Under the pieces are notes generated by a model. It ran no database searches. It was not told where the DNA came from and saw only the letters and a program-made list of their open reading frames with translations. From Takakia lepidozioides (Eukaryota; Streptophyta; Takakiopsida; Takakiales; Takakiaceae), in the NCBI GenBank assembly GCA_030704615.1, contig CM060734.1, forward strand, positions 46,640,042 to 46,704,041: a DNA stretch of 64,000 nucleotides, written 5' to 3'. The position numbers were made by a program, and so were the translations under genes. Shown here one piece after another: positions 9,953-19,724 of this stretch (position 1 is the stretch's first letter; each line of letters begins with the position of its first letter).

Positions 9953-12900
9953 CTATTTTCGATTTGGATCCAAACTCTGAGCTACAGATTGATGATTGCT
10001 ACTCTTATCATCTTCAGCAGCCTTGGTGATGTTATTGGCAAGCTCTATCCGGATGGATTGGATGATGATGGTATCATCCCTATCTTTGCTTCTGGGCACA
10101 AGACTGACCAGAATGCTAGGCTCCTTCTCAAGGCCAAGCTGCTTCAGCTTTGAGCTGATACCTACCCTGAAGGAATGATCAGGGCTAGGAGTCTGTTCTA
10201 GGGATTGTGTATAGAAAGCTCCTGCATATTCTGTACAACTCCAGGGTGTATGCTCATCCGCCTCGGGCAAATTCAAAAACAAGACAAACCCTACTGGTTT
10301 GTCTGATGGTATCCTTATACCTTCAATGGCCAGGACCTCTTCTTGATATCCTTGGTCCTCTTGTTGCAATTCAAAAGCTTCAGGCTTCCTGGTTTGGATG
10401 ATCATGGGCACTGGCCTTGAGATGTGAGCCTGGAAAACTGCACCAGTAAGAGTAATGTTTCTAACATGCAACATTTCTGGTCCTCGTGTGGCAATCAAAT
10501 CACAACTCTGCCGTGTTCGCTCTGTCTGCCATGAAGGCACGATGAACCTTGCAAGCTTGGCTATGCCGCTCATGAGTTGCTCCAAGAACTCTGGAGCACA
10601 ATCTGGAGACACTGAAACTGGAGCTGGCCTGGTGCTCAGACGGGTAGAATTGAACCAGAGCCAGTCATTCTCTACCTCTTCGTACTTGTAGCGAAATTTT
10701 TCCATATCAAGAGAGTCTGCTACCTGTACAAATCAGCAAATGTCTTCACTGTTACTTGAACTTCAAATTTGGACCAAAGTTGTTCGTACTATGTAAATGT
10801 AGATCATGCACGTATTAACTAGTACTGGTATTAACGGTTCTAGAGAGGGAAGGCGAGATAGGCAAACCAACCGTAACACGAACAAGATCAGCGTTTTCAT
10901 CATAGAACACAAACTCCGAATTGAGCCAGTCCGGGTCAGTAAGGTCGCCACGTTGACCTCCTGGCAGGGTCTTCCAAAGATCCCACAAACGGTCCACATT
11001 GGCGTGATGTGCAAAGAAAACGGGATCTCTTGCTGCAGAAACGGGTGGGCCCATGTCCGCAAACGGTTCCGAGCTCCTCTCATCTCCTGCCCCCACAATT
11101 ACACAGCAATCAAATTATAAATCGCTAAGCTCTCTCCTACAACCGCTCGCACTATAGATTCTCTTTCCTACGACCACCGTCACAGCATTTATGAAAGCTC
11201 GAGGAAAGCTCCCAGAAACTAGAAAGAGGTAACTTTGAAATCAAGGATCTCGGAACAAATTGCATCATGGGCGCCTTCCAATGCTTCCAAACAACAGTTC
11301 ACCTTTACACGTTGACTGCATTTGAGGCCAAAGACCCACCTAGACAAAAGCCGAGTACAAGCTGCAGAGACTCTTGCCTTGTAGATCTTACAATTCAAGC
11401 ACATGCAGCCTAGATGTTTGCTGATCAACTGTTTTAGAAGATTGTTTGCAAGTACACGAGTGAAATGTGTGGTGAGGAACCTGTCCAAAAGTGGACAGCG
11501 CCATGGGGGTGAGCCTCGAAGGTGGTTAGAATAGTGGGAGGGTCGTCGCCGCTGCGGTAAGGCGCCCCAAGAAACAGGGACGGGGTCGGAGAGGCGCTCA
11601 CTACGCCGGTGTATAGCACGTTTCTATTGATCGCCCGCTGGTCCTCCGGGCTGGCGACTGGGGCCGCCGGGTCGTTGGTCTTCGAGTAGGAAAGGTCGAT
11701 AATGGCGGGGGGCTGGTGGGCCGCGCTGCGTTTCTCGTGGAATAGCCCGAGGTTTCGGCGGTCGACGTACATGGAGGGGAGCTGGTTGGAGGGCGGATCG
11801 ACGTCGGCCTGGTTGTCCCATTGCCAGAAGGGCAGCGCGAAGGTGTCGTCGCCCAACAGACTTGCGAGTATGCGCTCGTGAAAGTAGACGTACCAGCGAT
11901 GGAAGGGAAAGAGCAGCCAATTCAAGTGCACATCAATGAACGCCGTGGAGTTCGCTTGCCTGCGATAACGAGGAGTCGGATCCAGTGTTAGCTAATTGAA
12001 AGTTTCGGTCTCAACAAGTCGTGGCTGGTAGTCTCGTGGTAAGCTGAACGATCTTTCGGACAGGGAGCATAGCACAAGTCTTCTTGATGCATGTGAGCTA
12101 GTTATAGTTACTGGTACTCCACCAACTATGTGATGGGTGTCCTGACAAGGAGAAAACCATGAAAAAGTTGAAGCCAAGAATCACATGGGCGAACTGGTCT
12201 TGTTTAAGTAGCATGCGATGTGTATCAGTGATCAAGTGAGACAGAAATACGCGATACGAAGAAGGACAGCCCATGAGGATGAGTATATGTTCTACATGTA
12301 ATTGAATCAAATCATACCCTCAACGATGAGATTTTCGGAGATAAAACTAGAATGCCAGTAGGAGACGGCAACATCACATAGAGTTAGCGGTTATTTAGAC
12401 TTTAAAATCCGTTCCCATATGACGTATTTTGTACTGCGACTACACAAGATCAACCCGTTCAGGAGATTGCACCAAACAAGAGGATTATAGAAGAGTGGGA
12501 CTCAACACCTAGAAATGACTGTCAGGGTCGAGAGGACTCACTCAGAGAAAGTTGAAACACATTCAATAAATTGAGGGAGAGCAACTACTGCCAGGGCGAG
12601 GCTTTAAGAAGGATTGCCTGTATACTCGGGCACAGTAGGCACAGTGAATGTTGGACTGACGAAGGAACGATCGGGGGTCATCATCTGGAAGCGCTTTCAT
12701 CAGTTCGTATGCTCGATCGAGCCTCTCTACGTACGCCTGATCCACGTTGTGTGTGGATCGCCTCACGCGAATAGGCAAGTCCGTGTTGAATCGGAAGTTG
12801 ATTTCGGGTCTCTTGGGGGGCAGAAAGCAGCAGTCTAGTGGACGATCGTTGTCCATTATAGGTTTGCACCTGGTCAAGTCTGGGCCTAGTACCGGAGCGG

Positions 12901-13012
12901 CATGCACAGTGTGTATCTTCCTACTACACCACGCCATAGAGAGTAGCATAATCGCCCACAACAACTTCTCTGTGCCCCATCCACATCCTGGATGCAGTCC
13001 TTCCCTACCCAT
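9953..13012 (-). CDS. Polyphenol oxidase, copy 2 (complete frame)
   Basis: Type-3 dicopper catechol oxidase family (o-diphenol to o-quinone). Exons by splice sites and phase: 13012-12618, 11959-11481, 11086-10872, 10723-9953; 1860 nt, 619 residues. Copper-A ligands are H123 in HCAYC (its last Cys would form the thioether), H143 and H152 in LLFPFHRWYVYFHE. Copper-B ligands are H284 and H288 in HPHGAVHFWTG and a His in AHHANVDRLW (317-318). The DWL domain starts at NDWLWF (382). The usual KFDV motif reads GFVLFLN. The N-terminus has a hydrophobic segment (LLWAIMLLSMAW), suggesting entry to the secretory pathway and not a plastid transit peptide. Intron 1 appears to use a GC donor (AG|GCAATC), conserved in all three copies. 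The last ~24 residues lie outside the duplicated homology. Expression is unknown. Confidence 0.88.
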
Positions 13013-13796
13013 AGTTGTTGCCCTCGAAACCAGAGACTAACTAAGATATCAGCTGGACTCTGTGAGCAATGCCTCAAGTGAACTTATAATTCGGATTCTC
13101 CTTGAAGGTGCAAAGTTTGGAGACGTCTAGCTATCCAGTGCAATCAGCGCAACTGCTCCGATTGTGCGTGATTGATATACAATAAGAGAGCCCTGCTGAT
13201 GACCACTGGAGTTTCCAGAGCCGTGTTGACGATGTGTGTGGCCGGCTGATACACTGACTTGGGAGGACCTCGGGTTTCTCGTTTTTCTGCTTCTCTGGAC
13301 ATTGCTCAGGATGCCTGCAGCACTGGCTGAGGCTAAAAGGCTGCAAACGCTCTCAAGGCAGCGTAGCCAAACACTTGAAGGATCTGAGACCAGCACTAGG
13401 CCAGCAGTGCCCTTCCGATTCATGGAGCATAATGACAGCTGAGATGTCAGTCCATCTTAACTCTCCTTCGAACGTAGAACTATGACCCCAGCACGCCAGT
13501 AAGCCCACTGTGTCAGCCAACAACTGCATGTTATCCGTGGGTTGCGCACATTGCCCTTCGATTTACTTGAAGCAGATATGTATGCTCCCAGGTGGTATGT
13601 GCCCATATCTACTGGGCTACAACTTTCTTTTTCTTTTATCAGAAAGGGACTGAGGCACGTAGATTAGAGGTACAAAAGGGGCACCCCTCAGTCAGTTCCA
13701 TCCTTATGACTGTCACATTACCAGAGCCCCGTACACACGCCAGTGCTTTTTTTTCTCTATAATTCCAAATAAGTTTATCGCGGAAGACCATAGAAA
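13013..13796 (-). promoter_or_regulatory. Duplicated 5' flank of PPO copy 2
   Basis: The part from 13013 to about 13470 matches the 5' flanks of PPO copies 1 and 3 and presumably holds the promoter, though no box is obvious. From 13471 to 13796 I see nothing recognisable. Confidence 0.55.
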
Positions 13797-13890
13797 TGAT
13801 GTAAGAACTTTATGCACAAGTGCAACCTCTGACATGACGGTACGCCGGTTTCTGGCATGTCAAATCTTCCCCACCTTCTCTGTGGAGGAT
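13797..13890 (+). repeat. Dispersed repeat R4, copy 1
   Basis: This stretch is similar to the reverse complement of 62885-62985; both contain a shared core around GCAACCTCTGACATGA and GCATGTCAAATCTT. A third, more diverged copy lies at about 62400-62520. It is non-coding and its class is unknown. Confidence 0.5.
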
Positions 13891-14300
13891 GCACGGAAAG
13901 TGTTCAACAATATGGCTGAATGAAATGTGAGTGTTGCAGGGAGGCTTTTGAGATCTATGAGCAAATGTAACATAAACATGTGACATCCAACAGGTCCCGT
14001 TTATTGGTTAGCTCAATGTATGTGGCAGCCTAGGTGTCTTGGAAAAGGGCAAGGAGGTGCACGCTCAGATGAAGGAAGCTAGACTGTCATCACTTCAGAC
14101 AATTCCCTTGTGAACTTATATGTGAATGTACAATCCTTAAGGATGGCCGTCAAGTGTTTGATAATATTTATCAACACAATGCAGTGCAGGATGTGCCCAT
14201 CATGTGCTGTAGGGAGGCCCTTCAACTATTTGAACAAATGCAACAGAGGCATTGAAGCCCCCAACTTGTCACCTTTACATCTCTGTCTGCATGTAGGCAT
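13885..14300 (+). pseudogene. Short PPR relic
   Basis: Broken forward frames retain PPR signatures: EDARKVFNNMAE near 13890-13920, LGVLEKGKEVHAQMKEA near 14030-14085, and a unit ending with the equivalent of a REALQLFEQMQ motif near 14210. Stops interrupt each unit and no frame exceeds about 65 residues. It is clearly decayed. Confidence 0.6.
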
Positions 14301-14585
14301 GTAAATTTGCAACATTCACAGTGGTCCTAGTAAAATTTGTTACTTGTAGAGGATTTCAAATGCTGGATCCGCTTGAGAGATGCCACAGAAGACCCACAAC
14401 GCACTGACTGCATGGCATTGTGGAACGCAGACACAGCTCTGCAAGACGCAACAGGCGTACCATGGCCATCAGCACAACAAATGCCGACCCTGCTCCACCC
14501 GCCTTATGCCAGCCCTAAATAGATTGTCTGCCCATGAAGAGCCTCTCTGCAATAGATTGTCTGCCCAAAATAGCTACGTTGAAAC

Positions 14586-14875
14586 ATGAGAGCCTCTCTG
14601 CTGCGATTTGTTACTTGCTCGAGTCACTTCTTTGATCGAATTGCGACAAGAGCAAGACTAGAAGCCCCGTTGCTGCATCTCCCTGTAGCGATTCCAGAAT
14701 CATCAGCATGAGTGACACCTTTGCAAGTAGGGCTTGTGAAGGACCAATGAGCTCCGGGATTCCTTCCGTATGCGGCCGTGGCGATAAGAAGACTAAGCGC
14801 GGAAACGCTTCAAGGGCTCCTTCGGTATCGTCAGCCAAAAAGGGGAACTTGTATTCATTCTTCTGCAATGTATGG
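14586..14875 (+). pseudogene. Mitochondrial bTHX (S31-like) ribosomal protein relic
   Basis: Around 14770-14830 the DNA encodes CGRGDKKTKRG, then in the next frame KRFKGSFG, which is the core signature of the small ribosomal protein bTHX/S31 of plant organelles. One base is missing between the two parts, so the frame breaks. Upstream at 14586 another frame gives MRASLLRFVTCSSHFFDRIA, which looks like a mitochondrial presequence but runs into a stop at 14709. The usual C-terminal half is not recognisable. It could be a sequence-level frameshift in a real gene; more likely it is a degenerate copy. Confidence 0.45.
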
Positions 14876-15399
14876 CTCATCTCTCTCTTTCCCTCCCCCC
14901 CTCTCTACCTCGCATATACACACACACCTGTCAGTGACATTGACCATTGCTCTCAGATAAGGTACTCTCGTATCGTGGGTCGCATCTTGTAGATTTTTTA
15001 TGAGTTTAGCTCTCCTCAACAGCTGAAATTTAATTGAGGGATTTGGTACTTTGTTATCTTTGTCTTGATTTCCTTACAGTGTGATTTCAGAGTTAGTAGT
15101 CTTTTTTTTTTCTATTCGAAGATGCATAGCTCAACCTCCAGGTGGAAAGTGAGCAAGTGAAGAGTAACATGATTGCAGCCCACAAACAAATGAGCGAAGT
15201 GAATAGTTGCGTTCATTGAACTGACTTGTCCGATTGCCTATTTCAGCTTTGTTTTGTTTGGGGCTGATCTACTACTACTCCCCAAAGTTGGGCAAGGGTG
15301 TTTGGCTCAAATCGGCACTGTATCCTCACTGAACTGATGCATTGCTAAATGTTACTATTTATGATGCCTCTCTGGCTCTCGCTCTCTCTCTCTCTCTCT

Positions 15400-16880
15400 C
15401 TCTGACCCCACCATCTGACCTTGAATTCATCTCGTCGGGAGCTTAAGGACGGAATGCCAACCTCACCCCGTTTTGGAGCATGCTGACATACACTCCTTAA
15501 GCACCCCCACTTGAATGGATTCTAGAGACTTAGCCTGGTTGGAGTTATCAACCCATATAGCAGATCCGTACTCCAAGGCAGGTCTAATAACGCGACAAAG
15601 CATGGTTTTCTTAACCTCAGAGTTGACCCCTCTGCAGTGGAAAAATTTAGTGAGCCCCAGAGCTTTGCCATTGCCAGTTTGAACAACTTTCTGGATATGT
15701 GCATCCCAATTACAATTGGAGGAAAACTCAATGCCCAGGTAAGTGTAGGAAGGGAGGACCGGGATCTCTTGGCTACCCCACTGCCACTTGAGATCACTTC
15801 CTCCCTCTCCTCTGTCGTTGAAAGCTACCACTGCACATTTGCTGACATTAGCCTCTAGCCCCCAAAGATCAAAGTATCTCTTCGCGCAATCAATCAACTC
15901 CTGGACCCTGGAGTCTCCCCTATGCCTGCCAAGTCATCCGCAAACATAAGGGCTGGTATGGTGGTATCACCCACCCTTAACCCAAATCCCTCACTTTCCA
16001 CATCCTCGAGGAGTTGATTGATGAAAACATTGAAGAGCAGAGGGGAGAGAGTACATCGTTGAGCTACACCTTGGTTTATGTCAAAGAAGTTGAACTTCTG
16101 TCCGTTAACAGTGACACAGCTTTTGGTGTGAGCATACAAGTTGTGGACAACTCTCCACATCTTTCCCTTGATCCCACCAGACCAGAGGCGGAACCATAGG
16201 CCATCTCTCCACACTGTGTCATAAGCCTTTTTGACATTCAGGAAAAACACATAAGTGGGTTTCCCTTCTTTTTTCCTTCCCTGGATAATCTGGCTTAGAG
16301 TGAAGATATGATCCACACAACCCCTGTTTCGCCGAAAGCCAGCTTGTCCTTCGTGGAAACAACCTCTAGACTCCAGATCAACCTCGAGACGAGTACTTAT
16401 AACTCTGCAGAATGTCTCCAACAGCATTGAGGAGCGTGATGCCACGGTAGTTCCCCGGTTTTTCTCTGTCACCCTTCTTGTATAGATTGACAATGACCCC
16501 CTGTCGCCAGCGAAAGGGGATCATTTCAGTCTTCCAGATAAGGTTAAAGAGGAGAACTAGGGCCTCTATCATGGGATCGCCACCGTGCTTGATAAGCTCG
16601 TTGACAATACCATCAGGTCCACCAGCTTTATATCCATTTAAATGTTCAATTGTTTCCACAATCTCAGAAGAACTAATGGGAGCATTATAAGCCATTGAAA
16701 TATACTCCAGTTCATCAGGGCTGTTTTGAATCATAGGAACAGTTTTTCCAACTGTGTCCCTCCATTCAGCAGAAGACCCCTCACTGTTAGACCTAGAAGT
16801 TCTGCCAAGGGTACTGTAGTGAGTTTCAAAGGTTTTGACAATGTCAACCGATGAAGTCACCACTGCACCTTTAGTAGTCT
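15400..16880 (-). pseudogene. LINE reverse transcriptase, broken
   Basis: Non-LTR retrotransposon reverse transcriptase in three frames: fingers/palm start with HLNGYKAGGPDGIVNELIK and GNYRGITLLNAVGDILQ (16863-16400), then GQAGFRRNRGCVDHIFTLSQ and the catalytic ALMFADDLAGIG (16350-15930), then the thumb segment ending VLKECMSACSKTG (15897-15463). Frame changes occur near 16400, 15900 and 15468, so it is inactive. The endonuclease and ORF1 are absent because the copy is 5'-truncated. Confidence 0.85.
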
Positions 16881-16883
16881 TCA

Positions 16884-17486
16884 GCGCTGCAACATATGCC
16901 CAACACCAGATATCCTAAGTTAATCGACTCTATATCTTGGAAACAGGACCGCCCTGTCAAACAGGCTAAGTCCTGGCAGAAGAGAGTAGAAGAGATTCTC
17001 AAGGACCTGGACCTGGATCCGCAAGTCTTGACCCTGCTGGATAAATCTGACTTAGAGGCTGTTGTGTCCTCAGCCATGTCTGTTGCCATGAGATTGTCTG
17101 ATGAAAATGAAGTTAGGCAGAAAACTTCCCTGAACTTGTTTCCAGTCAGTGACATGGGGGAGGACATCTTGGATGACCTCAAGGGTCTACCCACTCTCGG
17201 CACTAGACTGAAATTTAAACTCAGGGCAGGAAGCCTACCTTTGAACAGCAAACAGAAGCAGAGAGGAAAGGGAGAGTGCAATTGCCCGCTGTGTGGGCAA
17301 TCTGAAGGCAGTATTCACTTTCTGATACACTGTCCGGGGTTCTCTCACCAAAGAGACGCTCTCTTCAATTCTATCAAGAAAATTGTGCCTGTACCCCTGT
17401 TTAACAACTTTGAAAGTCTCGAGGCTGAGCCAAAAGCCCAGGCTCTCCTGAGGCCTAGTTTTTGGGCAAATCACACAGCAGATTGA
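16884..17486 (+). pseudogene. LINE C-terminal domain with zinc knuckle
   Basis: An open frame of 196 residues begins MPNTRYPKLIDSISWKQ and carries a C-x2-C...H-x4-C knuckle, NCPLCGQSEGSIHFLIHCPG, near residue 130, typical of the C-terminus of plant LINE polymerases. It is the direct (non-inverted) 3' half of the twin-primed copy. The ~530 bp after it (17487-18022) form the 3' untranslated region; fragments of the same UTR recur at 24600, 48100-48450 and 56760. Confidence 0.75.
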
Positions 17487-18027
17487 TACTGGTGTGAAGG
17501 GATTTCTAGAGGATATCTGGAAAACCCGGATTAATTCTATATACGATGGTAAGTCACACTACCAACGTCAGCCCCTGACTGAGGTAGGTTCTGTCCCTTT
17601 TGTTCCCGCTCAAACTGGGTGCGGGGTCAATGGCCACAAGGCTACGGCAAACAACGTCTTATGAGTACAATCTCTCTCTCTCTCTCTCTCTCAAGACTTC
17701 GGAAGAAGTGGGATATTTCGTATGACCCTCTTAGTCCCGTCCATACTCAACCCTTTCCTCCTCTCCTGTCCTGATCCACATTGGTGAGATGGACATGTCA
17801 TTAGTTATATCATGCGAATTATGGGTTCTCATGTGTAATTTTTGGTAGGCTTAGCTAGCACATCAGATTTGCATCTGGCGACTTGTAACGATACTATAAG
17901 GAGAAGAACTGTAACGCATGTGGAGTAAGTACATGCTGCATTCACCCATTGTGGCACCGCTTCACCTCGCGGAAGGTGCTCTCAAAGGATGAGTGAAGCC
18001 AGAAATGAAATGAAATGAAATGGTGCT

Positions 18028-18966
18028 TTATAACGTCCGCGGAAAGCTCATAGAGCTTATGGGACAAAATGGAAGAAAACATGAGAGAGGAACAAATCCA
18101 CATTTTTGATCCCTAGACATCAGTGAGAGTTTGGGTTCCACTGAATAAACAGTGGAATCTCCCACGGATCTCGTAGTATAGAGGGCAGTAGAAGAAGAAG
18201 TGTTCTTCAGTTTCAATTTCCTTGCTGCGCCCTGCAAGCTGGACATAGGCGGTCCTCCCGTTGCAGGTTTTCCCATCTGCCAGTCTCTATCCATAGGTTG
18301 TGGGAACCCACCCTGAACCGCCCCAATGCCCTCAGGAGGGAAGGAGATAAGGGTGCTGAAAGGTAATTTGGTCTCAAGATTCTATCATCGCGGAGCACCA
18401 AGAATGTCTCTCGATGGAAGTGGAGCTTTGTCGTGAGATTGGGTAGCTTCCAAGTTCTCTTGACATGTAATTCCATAAGCTCTCTCCTAATGAGTCTGTT
18501 GCGGTCATGTCTGGATGTGATGTCCACCTCATCTGGATTCATTGGTAATAGGAAAGCAGTAGAAAGTCCCTTACGTTGAAATAAACTGTCCACTCGAGCA
18601 CTCGAGCATACCAGAAGTTCATGAAACCTGCAGCTTTGAGCCTCATAGATGTTGTGAGGGCCCTTGCCACTAGCCCTTTGGGTGGAAGGGCCTGTAATCT
18701 ATGGAGAAAGATTGTAAGCCGGAAGAGGGCCTCGGATTGCAATGGTACACATGCGAACTCTGCACCTAGGATCTGAGATGGAGTTGTGCTGGCGCCAAGC
18801 ATTGCTTGGAGAAAAGATGACTGAAATGGTTCCAAATTTTTTTTCCCACCAGGAGACAGGGATGGTAGCAGGACTGCTGACGGTGTCGAACAGCCACTTT
18901 CTGGGCGGGGGATGACGCAGTGATTATTGGACTCTCAAGACGAATTACTATTTCAATGGTTATCAA
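18028..18966 (-). pseudogene. Second LINE, C-terminal fragment
   Basis: Reverse-strand frames give PFQSSFLQAMLGASTTPSQI (18835 on), then LSPSLLRALGRFRVGSHNLW and CPACRAQQGN followed in another frame by EEHFFFYCPLY, forming a C-x2-C...H-x4-C knuckle. This matches the tail of a different LINE family from the neighbour, and at least two frameshifts are present. It abuts the 3' tail of the twin-primed LINE. Its own 3' end is unclear. Confidence 0.6.
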
Positions 18967-19724
18967 TATTGTCCGAGAACAGATTTTTCATCTGATGTGA
19001 TTAGCTGGTACTTGTTGTGGAGAGAGTATGTAAACATGTCTATAGTTTATACATCTATACTTTCTACCGAGAGACATATATAAACACAAAGTATTTCAGT
19101 TTGGTTGTCGGGCACGCTTGCAAATGTCAAATTCCATGTTGTCTTTGTTATTGCCTCGCTAGATCTTTTTCTGCTGAGCAACCACTGGACTTTTTTGGGA
19201 TACTTTATCAAAATGGAGCTGGTTTTCATCAGGTGTTTACAGAGTTTATGTATAAGCTTCGAAATTTTTTGTGCTTGTCACACACAGGCATATCAAATGC
19301 CTATCAAGAAGGGGGATATGAAGTGGAAAGGACGCCGGCTTAAGTAGTAGCCCCGCTTCCTTGCAGAGGTGGGCTCTGTGAAGTGTAAATATATTGCTTA
19401 TTGGAAGATTTGTCATTTTTGATCACCTTCCGCAGTCATAAATGTTTGGAGCAGAAACAATTTTCGGGCTTGATTGCTATGGGTGATTCTACACTGAAGG
19501 AGCTTCATCTGCGAGGCTCAGATGACAAAGGCCTTTAGATAATGGGAACCTCCCTGATTGTTCAGCAACCAGTTCCATTGCTTCAGTGCCGTGTGATCAC
19601 AGCCTTGAGGTAATACCATCATTCCATCTCTTTGAGCAGCAGTAGTGAAGTCTTGGAGAATCTTACTGCAAAGTTGGGGGAAACAATAGGCCTAATCTTA
19701 TCATCTTCAGCAGTCTGGGTGATG
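18967..19724. other. 3' flank of PPO copy 3
   Basis: From about 19280 to 19724 this matches, in reverse complement, the DNA following PPO copy 1 (4677-5125), so it is part of the duplicated unit. From 18967 to about 19279 I see no gene or repeat. Confidence 0.5.

Larger units (their letters stand above)
15400..18022 (+). mobile_element. LINE copy with inverted 5' part (twin-primed form)
   Basis: The 3' half (16884-18022) reads forward and ends in a GAAAT repeat tail at about 18002-18022. The 5' half (15400-16880) reads on the reverse strand. Joined in coding order, the end of the inverted part (SRRDEFKVRWWGQ near 15410) leads straight into the start of the direct part (MPNTRYPKL near 16896), as expected for one LINE copied by twin priming and 5'-truncated. 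A CT microsatellite (15382-15404) borders the left end and another lies at 17671-17690. I found no clear target-site duplication. Confidence 0.75.

Noticed and set aside
10806-11120. Forward open frames across PPO copy 2 as antisense genes
   Set aside because: They are mirror frames of PPO exons and repeat in copy 3 only because the DNA is duplicated.
15382-15404. CT microsatellites (also 17671-17690) as regulatory GAGA elements
   Set aside because: They border or lie inside the LINE copy and are better explained as part of its 3' UTR or simple-repeat noise.
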